Assembly (NCBI RefSeq): GCF_907164915.1
Contig: NC_061862.1
Location: forward strand, 31,645,628-31,709,627
Reading direction: 5' to 3'
DNA: 64,000 nt
Source of the DNA: Impatiens glandulifera
Lineage: Eukaryota; Streptophyta; Magnoliopsida; Ericales; Balsaminaceae
The translations under genes and the position numbers were made by a program. Below are positions 11,703 through 24,391 of this stretch, one piece after another; position 1 is the first letter of the stretch; every line of letters begins with the position of its first letter. A model generated the notes under the pieces. The model saw only the letters and a program-made list of their open reading frames with translations, did no database searches and had not been told where the DNA came from.

Positions 11703-13861
11703 TAAATAAAAGTGTTTAAGTTAGATTTGATATTAATTATAATTGTAGGAAAACATTTTAGTCCGAACAGATTTTAAATTTTAATTCTGTTCGGGCAACT
11801 TAACATGTTTCTTTGTATTTATAACTTCTTTAAAGAGAATTAGTGAGGTGTTTTTGGTTGTGTTTGTGTTGGTGTTTGTATGAGTTTGTTGTTACTAAAA
11901 TACTTATCATTTAGTGGTAGAATACATGAACTCATTTCATTAAGATTATGAGTTCGAATATTTAACCAAGAGATATTTTCAAAATCAAACAAAAAAATTC
12001 ATCACAACAAAAAGATATTTTGTTTTTGTTTAACTTGTAAATATATACCGGTTTGGTTTTATTTATTTTTTAAATAGGGAAGTGAGTTTAAGATTAATTG
12101 TCTATTTTGGTTCTTGCTTCACTTTCTTTCCTTTTTTGATTGCATGGTCAATTATTGTACTTGGGTGCACTTGTCAATGAAACTTTGCGATTTGTTTTGA
12201 AATCTTGACAGGCTTTCCAATTGTTTTATAAGAGATAGGACAATCACTTTTGTTTTAATTTTGATAGGAAAACTTATAAGTGAAAATTAAAAATATAGAA
12301 ATTTCATGAACTAACTAGGTTAGAAACTATTGATGATGAGGGAGAGATGACAAACCTTGGGAATGGACTATTTTTAACAGCCTTTTGACCATATTTCCTC
12401 CACCTATAACCATCTTCCAGATGATCAACTTCACTCTTCGTCATGAATGCAAATCGTGGCTGTCGAATTCTCTTTTCCCCAGTCTTCCTAACTTTACTCC
12501 TGCAAATTATTCAAACATTTGATATCAGATCAAATGATAAAACCTAATAAATAACCATCCCACTAGCTAGAAAGAATCCAAAACTTTGTTAATCCCATTA
12601 TAAGAAAGAGATAAAGGGTTCAAACTTTATCATAAAACCATGAATTAAGAAACAGAGGGAAGATATAGCTAGGTTCTTGAAATTAGGCTAACCAAAGAAA
12701 GGTGATCAGAATGTCCTCATGCAGCTAGCATTTAAAGAATCCATGCATTGCCATATTGGAGAAGAAACCTATTCATTCCTATCAGATAGTTACACAGAAG
12801 AATATATGAAGAACCTGACACGATTTCAGATAATTGCACAGATAAATTAGAAGCATGTGAAAGAAGAGAAAGGGTACACAGAAGTATAAATGGAATTGTC
12901 AAAACCTATACACAGAAGTTATGGAATCAATTGAAGAATTAGATGAAGGAGACCTAATTAACATTCTACGGTTTTGAGAGAGAAAATCTAATGTATAACC
13001 TAAATGAAGATGCCCGGCCAAAATATAATGCAGTTTAGTGATGAAAAAAGAAGGTAAAGGTGGGTATATATCATGCTTTAATTATTCCTTCTTCACTTTC
13101 TATTGTCTTCTTCATTTGGTTAGATCTGCCAAATTCACTGAACCTGTCACTTTCTTAAGTAATTTTGTTCAAAGAGAAAAAAGTTAATGCGGCGCCTTTT
13201 CCGCCGCAAAAGGCGGTAGTGGCGAGCAGTATATCGGATTGCAGCCGGAGAGAAGTTTCGCCGTTGTACGGACAGCACACACATATATATATATATACAC
13301 TGATCGAGAAGAAACGCGGTCAGAAAACAGGCTTGGCAGCTTTTTGCGCATAATTTTCAGAAATCTGCTCGAGTCAGTGATATCAAATTACTATACTGCC
13401 CTCAATCAGGACAAAAATTAATGGAGTAATCTCCACGCAAACAAACGGACTCACACTGTCTCAGCAGGTGATGGCGGCAGTTTCTCGCCGGATAACAACT
13501 TCTCCGGCTGATCTTCAGATGAGCTCGAAGATACCGATGGATTCGAAACGACTGTTGTTGACGCTTCTCCTCCCCTTGCGGCGCCTTCCTCCATCTGTTG
13601 CTGCTGCTTCTGCGAATCGGACCTGTCTATCTCATCCGCGACTCCGATTCCGCAAACGCCTCCGATTGTAGCATCATTCCCCTGCTCAGACGATCCGAGA
13701 GGCCTTAAATTCCAGCCGAATTGGCTTAGTATAGTGTTCTCCTCCCTGTCAGTGGCGAAAAAGTAGGCGGCGTCAGTATCATCATCTTCGCAGATTATCC
13801 AGCTCGAATCAGGAGAAAATTGGCTGATCGATTGACCGTATCGGATCTTATCATGATCCAT
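9910..13861 (-). CDS. WRKY57: WRKY transcription factor, group IIc, WRKY57-like
   Basis: Three exons on the minus strand: 13861-13455, 12499-12356 and 10348-9910; both introns are GT-AG and the sum is 990 nt (329 residues). Exon 1 carries an acidic N-terminus with SQFGWNL and a serine run. Exon 2 encodes [14 protein letters not shown] and the invariant WRKYGQK (residues 169-175). Exon 3 completes the zinc site C189, C194, H218, H220 (CX4CX23HXH). The intron splits the Arg codon after PFP, the conserved group I/II domain intron position. The C-terminal EGLLGDIVP and the PRGG segment after the domain match what I recall of Arabidopsis WRKY57, a nuclear W-box-binding factor reported in drought response and jasmonate-linked leaf senescence. 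A CT-rich leader (on this strand) precedes the ATG. His, Ser and Gln runs lie outside the domain. Confidence 0.95.
10614..10640. repeat. Poly(A) tract in WRKY57 intron 2
   Basis: A homopolymer of more than 20 A (plus strand) lies inside the 2-kb second intron of the WRKY gene. It could be the tail of an old retro-insertion, but no attached element is recognisable. Confidence 0.7.
11649..11695. repeat. (ATT)n microsatellite in WRKY57 intron 2
   Basis: About 15 ATT trinucleotides, directly visible. Confidence 0.9.
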
Positions 13862-15989
13862 ATCTTAATTAGCCTCGATCAATACACACATTAAGCGAGT
13901 TATTAGGGTTTCTGAGTGTATGAGAGAGAGAGAGTGATGGAGGATTGGATTTACGCGTAAGAAATGCTACTGTTGTTTATTTGACCTCTCTCTCTTTTCA
14001 TCATCGGTGCTCTCTCTCTACTTTCTCTCTCCTCTGGTTATTTTGAAATGAGAGAGAGAGAAAGAAAAATCGCCGTCATAACTATAAATCGTACGTGGGG
14101 GAAGAAGAAGATGAAGAAAGAGGCTGAAATAAGGCAAATGAAGATTCACGATTGGAACCCACGCGCTTTCCTTTTACGTGCTCAATTCACCCTTTTTATT
14201 TTAAAATATCATTCTTGTCCATCAGCTTTTTATCTTTCTTATCTTTTTATCTTTCATTTTATTTTCATTCAATTTTACTCTATTTTTATTAGGAAATAAT
14301 ACTGACTTTCATCTTTTGTTGCACATGAAGATTGTTTCTTTATTTTTGTCTCCATTAAAATCTCTAAAAGTATGTTTAGTGTGAAAAAATAATATTAAAG
14401 AATGACCTAACTTGGTCAATTTTATAGACTTTTGGTTATAATATTTGTATTGTACATGGATTGTTTATTAGAGATGTTGATTTTGTGAAGGTAAAAAAAG
14501 TATTTTTTTTTCTAAAGAGGATAAAACATATAAACAAGTTAGTATGAGGAGACTACAAGTAAACAAATCCAATAAAAAAATCTAGTAAGAAAATAAAACT
14601 TCATGATTTCTAGAGTGAGAATATCGCAATAACTCCACGAAAATATTTTTCGAACCGAGCACGAAAAAATTAGGTTAAAATCATGTACTATTTGTTTTGG
14701 ACCTTAGGTCAACATTTTTAACTTGATTAATAAAATGTTAAAATTGGGTCAACCTTAAATACCCAATGTAGACCAGTCAACATGTTTATAACTTTCATTT
14801 TGTAAAATTTTGTGTTTGTCATTTCTTACTCATTTATTATATTTTGTAGGGTTTTCTTCAAACGAATTCGTGATTTAGTTTCATTTTTGTTTTTGTGTTA
14901 ATGTCATTTTAATCTAAAATAGAGATATATGATATTAATGACATCGAGTTAAATCGGGTTGGGTTTGAGTTGAGTAACATTAATCGGGTCAATCGGGTTA
15001 AGATCAGGTCAATTACAAATAAATATATTAGATTAAGGTTAGAGATTTTAACTCGAATTACTAAATTTGTAGTTATATTAGTTTTGTTCAACCTACTAAC
15101 TTGCCAACCCAAACCTGAATTGCCACATCTAATTATGATAATTTAGGTTTTCAGAATTTTAACAAAAAGAAAAAAAGAAAAAAAAAAGTCATTGTTCTCA
15201 AACATACTTGGATTTCTTTAATGTTATATGGTCTACTAATAAATGATGATTGATATGGATGTCAAATTGTTCTTCCTAGAATGACACATTTTTTCCTAAT
15301 TGATTTCATGATTTCGAGAATCGACCCAATGAAGTTTCCTCAACTTGAAATAATCTCGATTATTTGTTATTGTTAGGTGGGGTGGGGAGAAGCTCCTTCA
15401 CTTCTTTTTTAGTTTTAGGGATGCTTAGGCCCCTCAATGCAATGTAATGGTTTCATGTGACCACTTTCTTGCACATGGCCTATCTAAAACTTGGCAAACT
15501 TTTTAAATGTTACTTCCCCTTTACCGGAAATTATTAGAGCAAATAGTACATTAGGAAATGTTTGACAAGACCAAAAACAAATTAGATGATAATGGGATTG
15601 GTGGAATTAATCCAATTATCCCCATCTATATTAAACTATTTATACTAAGAGTTTGGTTGAAATTCAAACTTATACATTTTCATTCATTAAAGTTAATTAC
15701 AATTGTATTGATTTTATGTATGGACGAAAAGTAAAGACAATGGAAAAGATAGGACATATGACATTTAATTATTTGAGTGATCAATTACGTACACTTTGAA
15801 TCAGTAATATGCCATTCTTTCATGTCTCCATTTTTTTGTGGTTAGATATTTGGAGAAAACAAACCGATTTATCTTTTTGTCAATTCAATGTCATTAATTG
15901 AGATGTTTATTATATTTTGAGGTGGATAGTAACATTAGCTATATATATAATCTAAGACATTTAATTTAATTAACTTAATTGATTTTGTT
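13862..15989. other. WRKY57 upstream region and AT-rich spacer
   Basis: Next to the WRKY start codon are GA tracts on the plus strand (13921-13934 and 14047-14060), which read CT-rich in the gene's direction. Farther right the DNA is AT-rich, with a stretch at about 14930-15130 rich in GGGTT/AACCC words that resembles a decayed MITE. No gene seen. Confidence 0.6.
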
Positions 15990-16461
15990 TAGGGTTGTAA
16001 ATGAGGTGATCCTCAAAACCGAACAATTTAGTATATATTCAAGCTTGGTTCGAGATTTTATATTAGAATTTGAGTGGCTTGTATGTATTTAATTAGTTTA
16101 ATTTGGCTCACAAGTTGTTCGATCTTGGTTCATTAATAGCTTGTGTACAATTTAAAATTTAGAATAAGGTTTCACATTAGGGTAAGAGTTTCACTTTTTT
16201 TGGGTTATTATTATTTTTTTAAGAAATATTAAACGAGATTTTGAACGAGTCTTTACACAAACATGTTTACGAGTCTATTAACGAGTCTCTAAACGAACAT
16301 GTTCGTGAGGTGACGAGTCGAATATCTAAAACCTCTAGATTGACTCGTTTTATTTCAAGCTCTTCAACGAGCTCAAGCTTGACTCACTAAGACTAACGAA
16401 CGAACTCGAATGAAACTTTTACCAAGCCAAAATTCAAATAGCTCGTTTACATCTATCTCTG
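15990..16461. mobile_element. hAT-type MITE with 8-bp target-site duplication
   Basis: The element starts TAGGGTTGTAAATGAG and ends (reverse complement) CAGAGATAGATGTAAACGAG, giving a degenerate terminal inverted repeat of about 16 bp. It is flanked by a perfect 8-bp direct repeat, ATTTTGTT, at 15982-15989 and 16462-16469. Eight-bp target duplications and CAG-like ends are hallmarks of hAT transposons. The interior is rich in GAGCTC/CAAGCTTG-type words and has no transposase, so it is non-autonomous. Confidence 0.85.
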
Positions 16462-16541
16462 ATTTTGTTTAGTTGTTTGTAAGGCAATCAAAATGAATCT
16501 TGGCCCACAAATTGAGCCATGTGATAACCTAACCAATGTTG

Positions 16542-16605
<64 letters not shown>

Positions 16606-18141
16606 AAATAGCATAATGAAAAGAGTCAACCAAAGATATCAAAAGGTCACGGAAAAGAGTCAACCAAAAATATCAAAAGGTCACGGGTATTGATTCACAC
16701 TAGAAGTATTTTGAATGAAAGCGAAGAGTTGTGGAAAGAGTGCATGTTTTCTTTTTACACCACTCAAATTTGAGTTGGTGTTTTATTTTATTAGGTGTGG
16801 CAACTTATTTTGCCGGGTCGAATTTTTTATCTCAAATTTTTGTGATCCAAATAATACTCCTAACTACACGTGAGTCGTTTGATGTTGATATTCTCTAATT
16901 GTGTTGTTAGTGATCATTTCTCGATTCCGTGTCTGTCCCGTTCTTAACAACAAAAGAGACGAAATTATCGAATGTAGAATTGTTTTTCATAATTTGAATA
17001 AAGAGCTATTTAATTTGATTTTTCGTCCTCTTTTAGGTTTCATCTTATGATTCGTACAAGTTTCTTATTATTTCGGTCATATATACTATCATATATGTAT
17101 ATGTAGATGCTTAATGATAACTTGACATTACTTTTTTCGGTATTGCTTACCAATTTTCGACTAAGTATAATTTCAACCGCCACCTTGAATATTTAGTAAA
17201 AAAGATTGATACCGTTTCATTGGTTCGTTCGACATACTCTACTTCAACACACATTATTTATGAAATTAAATGAATTTGTCATTAGAATGATCATCAACAA
17301 ATTGCATGATTGTTGGACCTTCTCTATTGAGAATTTTAGTTTTCTAAATTGTTTGTATTAATTTGTAAGTTTTATTCTGTATTATTACTAATTAATTTAT
17401 TATATGCAATTCCCACTAATATAATAATTTCACTAATTAAGCATATAATGTACCTCCTTCAAGACATTCTTTTTTTTTATATTTTTTTTGCTAAACCGTT
17501 TGCTTTGTTTTTTTATATATATTTTATGTTGCTTTTGTCATCTTTTTTTTGGGTAAGTAGCTAGCTAGTGTTTTTCTAATAAAATAAAAAGAATTGTACT
17601 AGTAGTTTGTTAATAAAATAAAATTAAAAAAATATAGAAATCCCGACAAGGTCATGTTTGTTTTTTGTCTCTTGTTATGAGTCGACCTTTCAGAATGAAA
17701 CATAAGGTGGGTCAAACAAGGAGGTATGGGCTCTCTTCTTACTGTTTTACATTTTTCTTTTCTCTTTTTCTCATTTGTATTTTTCGTAAGATGGTTAAAT
17801 TCACACCAATAAATAAATTGATAATGATCAATTATTTTATTAATTAGTAGCATTAATTGAGATATCACATATCTATCTTTTTGTTTTGTTTTGTTTCGTT
17901 TCTTGCTTTAAACTTATTTAAATGTTTTTACTTTATTTTTTAATACATTTTTATTCAAATAATTCATGAAAAAGTTGAGAAAGAAAAGAGAACTATTTGT
18001 GCATGAATATGGAATAATTAATGCATGAGTTTTCAACTATATAGTCAGGCTCATAAATAGTTATCGAACTAGCTATATTAGCCACTATATATATATATAT
18101 ATCTATAAACAAATAAATATATATACATATAGATGATGATA
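16462..18141. other. AT-rich intergenic spacer
   Basis: It contains an (AT)n microsatellite at 16547-16601, followed by a short tandem duplication of AAAGAGTCAACCAAA-type sequence near 16619-16684. No supported gene on either strand. Confidence 0.65.
16547..16601. repeat. (AT)n microsatellite
   Basis: About 27 AT dinucleotides in a row, directly visible. Confidence 0.95.
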
Positions 18142-18264
18142 GACTAATGACGTGGGAAACTTTTTGATTTTATTTTATTTGAGTTTTTGAAAATATTATT
18201 TTTTAGAATAAGGCCTCGTTTGAATCAGCGTTTATAAGTCGTGTATAAGCATTTGCATAATAAT

Positions 18265-19219
18265 CAGAGACGAATACAAGCGGGCTTAAGCCCACCCCTA
18301 ATTAATTTTTATTTTTTTATTTTATATATATATATATATAAATATATATAAATAAGAAGTTAAAATTCTATCCTAAAACATAGGCTATTTCCTTTTTCCG
18401 GTGCAATTATATATATATAATTCTTCATTTTCATTGTTTTGTTTTGTTAGTAGTTTGCAATCAATTAGATTTATTTTCCTTAATTCTAATTTTATAATTT
18501 CTCTATTCTCTAGTTAGTTTTATCTAAATATGAAATGTTTAATTTTCTAATTCCTAAATATGTTGAATCCCATCATTTTTTAATATTCTAAATTTTTGGG
18601 TAATTTTTTTTTTATCTTTTTATGCATATAATTATTATAAATAATTATATATATATAATTGATTGAATGTATAACAATGACCATGCGTCCTTTTAACATC
18701 ACTTAGTCCATTTTTATACTCAAAAAATTTATTCAACTAATTTAATAGTGAGATATTAATTTATAACGAAGTTTATTCTGAAAATTTTATCGAAAAACAT
18801 TATTATTTTGAAGTATGAATTGGTACGTTATAAATTTGATGCAAGGCAGAATGTAAACGTTTTTATATTTGTTGAGTTGTGTAAACAATTGATCGATAAG
18901 GATTATCTTGTTTTAACACTACATGTTTCTACTATTGATAAAACATTTTCAATAATTAAGAATGTCATGACAGAAATTCGTAATGAAATGAATGATATTT
19001 TCTTGTTGATTACATGACACTCTATATTGAATTAGATTTAACTAAAAATATAAAATTAAATTTTATTATAAAATAGTCTTATTTTTAAAATTTTATAAAA
19101 CTAAACTTATTTAAATATTATAATATAATGTCTTATTTTTTATAAATATATATATATATATATAATTTTTTATTTTAAATTCAAGCACAACCCTACTAAT
19201 ATGTTTAGATCCGTCCCCG
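18265..19219. mobile_element. Decayed hAT element nested in a Tourist-like element
   Basis: The left end, CAGAGACGAATACAAGCGGG, is mirrored by the right end (rc CGGGGACGGATCTAAAC), with GGGCTTAAGCCCACCCCTAA-type subterminal sequence as known from plant hAT (zf-MYM1/TTF-type) elements. Flanks TAATAAT (18258-18264) and TAATAAC (19220-19226) look like a slightly mutated target duplication. Removing the element rejoins GCATAATAACTGCTACACT, which matches the end of the related Tourist-like element at 19867-20890. That supports true nesting. The interior holds the transposase relic at 18808-19040. Confidence 0.75.
18808..19040 (+). pseudogene. hAT transposase C-terminal (dimerisation) relic
   Basis: The frame reads LVLTLHVSTIDKTFSIIKN followed by IRNEMNDIFL, then a stop. 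This aligns by eye with the hAT C-terminal dimerisation signature (LTLPVATASVERSFS...MKIVKT.LRN.M.D.FL). About 70 residues remain. The zinc-finger and catalytic portions are missing and the frame is closed upstream, so it is a dead fragment inside the element at 18265-19219. Confidence 0.75.
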
Positions 19220-19351
19220 TAATAACTGCTACACTAACTTTGCGTAATAAGTTGCTGTGTATATATATATATATTTTGATAAACTGATGACGTGGAGAAC
19301 TTGTTTGATTTTGTGTTATTTGAGTTTTTGAAAATATTGTTTTTAGATTAA

Positions 19352-19866
19352 AGAATAGGTTATTTTTGTTTTAATTAGTTGAACTATTATTTAAAAAATA
19401 AATTTTATAAAATAAAATAAAAAATGTAGTATTTTAATTGATATATTAAATGATAGGATAGTTGAAAATAAATAAGATGTAATATGTAAAATTCTGAGCC
19501 TAGTTCGGTTTTGAGTTAATTAAATAATTCAAATAGTATTTCACTTTTTTATCATCTATCAATTTGTTAATAAAATATTTTATTTTTGGAATTAAAGAAG
19601 AACTAGCCTAACATCCCACAACTATGGTTACGCTTAAAATTAAAAAATGCTTTTAGATGAAATTGAACCCGTAATCTTAACTCTTATCACTTGATTATCT
19701 TGGTAGGGTATTAAAATATTAAAATATTTTATATTTTAAAGTATATATTATTTTTTCTGTTATTTTTATATATATCAATATCATTTAAATTTTTATAAAA
19801 AAACATTTATATTCTCTCAAAATTATTACTAATCACCATTTTCATTTTTTTCTCTAGGTCATTTAA
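19352..19866. other. AT-rich spacer with a B-box-like SINE relic
   Basis: Only AT-rich DNA is seen, apart from a minus-strand motif near 19650-19680 (rc ATTACGGGTTCAATTTCATC) that recurs elsewhere in the window and resembles the B-box side of a tRNA-derived SINE. Confidence 0.5.
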
Positions 19867-20890
19867 GGCTAATTTGATTCAGCTTATTCTCAGCTTATTG
19901 ACGAAAGCTTATCCAGCTTATTTTCAGGTACATTTTATATGATCTTAGCTTATTTAATCGTTAAGCTTGGGTATGTTTGATTCAGCTTATACGTCCAGTT
20001 TATTTATTTATTTTTATATTTTTAATATATTATTTAATAATTAATATTATATATTAATAAATTATTTAAATTAAAAAATATTATATATTTAAAAATAATT
20101 TATTATTATATATCTTTTTCATCTTTTCATACTCTCTTCTCTTTGACCAAATTTTTGAATTGTAAATTTAATTTCAAGATCTCTCACCATCCTTGTATTA
20201 TCATGTATGTTTAAAAAAATATATATATTCTAAAATAAATGATATGAATAAAAAAATAATTTATTATTATTATATATATTTTTTACATTTCCACACTCTC
20301 TGATCTAATTTTTCAATTGTCCATTTATTTTTGAGTTTTCTCATCCTATTCGTATTATCATTCATTTCAATTGTAATCAGATACTTTTAAATAATTAAGG
20401 TTAGTTTAATTTCTAAAATTATAATTATAAATAAAAAAATCATAATGTATTTGTATTTTATATTTTGCTTAATTATTTTATATATTAAGATAAGTATATT
20501 ATAAATAATAAATAAAAATATATTTAAATGTATTTTTTTTATTATAATAATTTTATATAAATATATTAAAATATTATAAATATATGGAATAAATGAGAGA
20601 ATGAATAAAATGATTAAAGAGATTAAATTGATAAGAGAGAATGAATAAAATGATTAGAAATGAATGAAATAGATGAGAGAGAATGAATAAAAAATATTTA
20701 AAATTGATGAGAGAGAAAAACGTTGAGATTATAATCTTAAAAGCTGAGGAGAGAGGTAGAGAGAAATTTGAGTTTAAACGCAAAAGTGTGTTTTATTATA
20801 ATTTTTTGTGTGAGTTACGCAAAGTTACTGTAGCAGCTTATTACACAGACGCCAATAAGCTGTTTATAAACGCTAAATCAAACTTGCCCT
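19867..20890. mobile_element. Tourist/PIF-Harbinger-like foldback element, about 1 kb
   Basis: The left end (TTAAGGCTAATTTGATTCAG) pairs with the right end (rc TTAAGGGCAAGTTTGATTTAG), and TTAA flanks both sides. The ends resemble the GGGCCTGTTTGGTTCAG type of PIF/Harbinger and Tourist MITEs, which target TTA/TAA. The interior is AT-rich, includes a GAATGAATAAAATGAT tandem repeat near 20580-20700 and has no recognisable transposase. Confidence 0.75.
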
Positions 20891-21082
20891 TAATTAATCT
20901 CCACCACCAAGGAAGAAAAATAAAAATAAAATAAGAGGACAAATTAATTGATGTGATATGACATCAAAATATTGGTACACACTGGTGTGAACAACTTATA
21001 ATTTGTAATGTCTCAAGCTAACACTAATTAATTAATAAGGGCGGAAACCCTTCAGACATAGAGACAACTGTTTAATAATGAC

Positions 21083-21185
<103 letters not shown>

Positions 21186-21522
21186 GAGAGATAATTTTGC
21201 AGTTATATATTTATGATTTAAGTTGGGTCACAAATATTTATAATTTAAGTTGGGTCACACAATTTTTGACTGTTAATTTAGTAGAGAATAAACTATTGTA
21301 CTAAATTAAGAGATTATGATTGTTAAAGTTATGAGAATGAAATTTTTTTGTTTCATTTTAAATTTAAATTGTCAAATGTATAGTTTAATTAAGCAATGAC
21401 AAAACAATAACAATTAAAAAAATGTCTGAAATAAACTATCAAATAAAAAAGAAAGTATTAGACAATGTTAAGAAGAGAAAATAAAATAAAAAATGAGTCA
21501 TAAAGAAATGAAAACCTAAGAG

Positions 21523-22032
21523 GTTGTTCGGTTGTGGGTTTTTTAAAAAACCAAGAGAGAAAAAAATTAAATAATGGACGATGATTTTGAGGAGATAATG
21601 ATTATTTTTGGTAAAAAGACTTAAAGAGTATTGATATATATAAATAAAATATAAAATAATAATTTAAAATAGAGGGTATTTTAATATTTTGATTAATGAT
21701 TTGAGTGATGTGATAGATAAAAAGAGGGTGAAGTGATATTTGATTTTGAATTGGTTTTTTTAATAACCATAACGAACAAGGCCTTCGGATTGGGGTTTTT
21801 TAAAATATTTAGAGAGGAAAAAAAGTAATGATTGGTGATGATTTTGAGAAGGTGATGATTATTTTTGATAAAAAAATTTAAAGAGTATTGATATATATGA
21901 ATAAAATAAATAATAATAATTTAAAATAAATTGTATTTTAGTTAATAAAATGAGTGATGTGATTGTTGAGAAGTAATTGATTGAAAATTGATTTTGGATT
22001 GATTTTTTAAAAAACTCAAAGAGAACAAGGCC
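21523..22032. mobile_element. Head-to-tail dimer of a Tourist-like MITE
   Basis: Two units of about 255 bp (21523-21780 and 21781-22032) share the same order of motifs: GTTTTTTAAAA near the start, GATGATTTTGAG, AAAGAGTATTGATATATA, GAGTGATGTGAT, and GAACAAGGCC at the end. The pair is bracketed by TAA (21517-21519 and 22033-22035), the usual PIF/Harbinger target. The ends are inverted repeats (GTTGTTCGG / rc TTGTTCTCT). Confidence 0.75.
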
Positions 22033-22289
22033 TAAGTTTCACTAAAAGAAGCCAAGTCGAAAAACGAAAACATGGTCTAACTACCCCATATGGAGATTTT
22101 TCAAAAGTTTTACGATACATCAAGTTGAGTCAATTGGTTATTTACTAGTACTTTGAATATTCTTGAACACTCATTTTTTTTCGATTCAGCCATATAATTT
22201 ACCCAAAGCCTGCCCTAATGTTTGGTATGCCCTAGCCTATAAAAAATCGTGATTTTTTATTGCTAAAAAAATGATAAAAAATAAGTTTG

Positions 22290-22352
22290 GTGAGGTTTGA
22301 ACTCATGACAAAATAATAATTTTATGTTTCTTCCCAAACCACTATGCTAGAC
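22290..22352 (-). repeat. tRNA-derived SINE-like promoter (A and B boxes)
   Basis: On the minus strand TAGCATAGTGG fits the Pol III A box and GAGTTCAAACC the B box, about 35 bp apart, as in tRNA-derived plant SINEs. No cloverleaf or anticodon arm can be built, so it is not a tRNA gene. Flanking text on both sides repeats a CTGCCCTAA word (near 22210 and 22403), so the relic may sit inside a larger element. Confidence 0.55.
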
Positions 22353-24004
22353 TTATTTATGTTTAAAAGTTTATAAAAATTTATTCTTTATTTTATTTAA
22401 TGGGCTGCCCTAACCCAGAGGCTTGCTGAGCTTACCCCAGCCCTGAATTTACCGTATAGTAATTACTACTAGGAGTAACTTCTTATTAAAGTAAAACAAT
22501 ATTGTACACAACTCAACCCAAGTCAAGTATCCCATAAACCAAATAACTACATGGATGGAGCACACCAGAAGTCCCAAATAAGTGTCAAAGAGTGTCCACA
22601 ATTGAAAAAGAATATGTGTGACTTATTCTCTTTGCACTTAAAGCACAATTGACATTGAGTAACCTAAGTAATAACTCTTATTCGAATGCTCTAAACATAC
22701 TATATATATACCATTACCATATATGGAACACCAACCAAATAAGTACATATCTTAGACTACGTCCCGATTTTCACATCACCCATGAAAGAATTGAGTCTCT
22801 AATTTTCGCATCGCCATCCAAAGAGTTTGATCATTACTTTCCAATTAATTAATGTCAATTTTCCTCAGCTCAACTATTTCCCCCTCCCCTATTAGAAATT
22901 AGAAATTGCTTCTTAGGGTTTGATTCAAAGAGGACACATGCTTCATGCTTGTACTTATTATTAAACCATCTCTTTATATACTAGAATTTTAAGACTGATC
23001 AATAAAAATGGTTGTATATATGAGAACTATACATTTTATAAAGCTTTTAATTTCCCAGTATGCAAATAAGTGTATGATGTATATATATCAAGAAAAGTAA
23101 AATAAAAGATTGAATTATTCCTCTCCACAAAATAAAAAAGTTGACAAATCTTCTTTGGATTCTTGACAGTAGGTACGTACGTGTGTGTTCCTCATCATAA
23201 ATTGAACTTATGATTTTTGGACGTGAACACGATGTATGTATGATTTCACCTCGAACTTCGATTTATATATATATATATTTTAATTAATGAGATTAATTAT
23301 TAATGAATAGAAAGGAATTAAAAAAAGTGTATTATAAAACGTGGTTGAACAAGGAATGGAATGATTCTAATTGGCCGACACCACAAGTAATTTTTTTATT
23401 TTTATTTTAAATTTGGAAGTGGGGTCAAAGGGCATAATATTGGCAGAAGCATTGAACCTTGCTGATAGTACTACTATTATTGGATATCATCATCATCAAC
23501 GATTGATTCAGCAATAATATTATTAACCGATATCGATCCAGCATAAATTCTCTTTCAAATTTATCATTATTTCTGCTACCTTACGTACGTACGTAGCACC
23601 CCTCTTTATATATTATAAAAATAATGTCACCCAACTAAGATGGTTCATTGGTAAAAATTAATTTAAAAGATCAAAATATTACGGATTCGATTTCATCTGA
23701 AAATGTTTTTTGTTGTGCAGTGTCATACTAGTTCTTTTTTAATTCAAAAAAATGAATGGGTCTCTCTTTCACAAAATCATATATAGATTTACTCTCAATT
23801 GGTTAATTGTTTTTTATTTTGTAAATGGTTAGGATGGATAAAAAGAACTATTTATACATAAATATAATATATATATATATATATTAATTATAAGTTGTGA
23901 TGTTCTTTTAACTTTACTAGGAAGATTCCCGTGCGATGCACACGGATAAAAATATATTATTACAACGTTCCGCGTTCATCAAATTTGGTGTTGAATTTAA
24001 AATA
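22353..24004. other. Intergenic spacer
   Basis: No gene seen. It contains GTAC-rich short repeats (near 23172 and 23583) and a further B-box-like motif (ACGGATTCGATTTCATC, 23681-23697). Confidence 0.55.
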
Positions 24005-24085
24005 TAAAGTGTTATTAGCCTAGTTGGTTAAAGAGTTATACTTTTTTTTGTTAGGTTACGAGTTTGAAACATACCTATAGAATTT
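24005..24085 (+). repeat. tRNA-derived SINE-like promoter
   Basis: TAGCCTAGTTGG fits the Pol III A-box consensus and is followed after about 30 bp by TACGAGTTTGAAAC, a degenerate B box. Just upstream, CCCGTGCGATGCACACGG is a short GC-rich inverted motif seen at the ends of some plant repeats. No complete tRNA structure can be formed. Confidence 0.5.
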
Positions 24086-24346
24086 TTAATTTTATTTTTA
24101 ACCGTTTTAAGTTTATGGGCGAGGAAACCCAGAATCCGACCCAAATATCTATTTACTTTTACATATATATTCAAATTAACCATAGCTCTCGGACCTGACA
24201 ATCCGGACACTTTCAAAATTAAGTATCATTATATATATATATATTATATATATAAAGATAAGCTAATTTGTTGAAATTCCATTGGATCACTAATTAAATC
24301 ATTTATATGGGACCTCCTTTTTTTACCATATCTATATATATTTATA

Positions 24347-24391
<45 letters not shown>

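Larger units (their letters stand above)
18142..19351. repeat. 67-bp direct repeat bracketing nested transposons
   Basis: A segment beginning with CTAATGACGTGG at about 18144 is repeated as CTGATGACGTGG at about 19284. Each copy runs about 67 bp through GAGTTTTTGAAAATATT. The first copy ends directly against the outer Tourist-like end (TAAGGCCTCGTTTGAATCAG at 18209); the second follows the element's remains. Confidence 0.8.

Noticed and set aside
14048..14299. Open frame starting in the GA repeat upstream of WRKY57
   Set aside because: Begins with MRERERK from a microsatellite and runs into AT-rich DNA; probably part of the promoter.
18808..19040. A small functional gene
   Set aside because: The sequence matches only the C-terminal dimerisation part of hAT transposases and lies inside a decayed element.
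22290..22352. A functional tRNA gene
   Set aside because: A and B boxes are present but acceptor and anticodon stems cannot be formed, so it is SINE-like.
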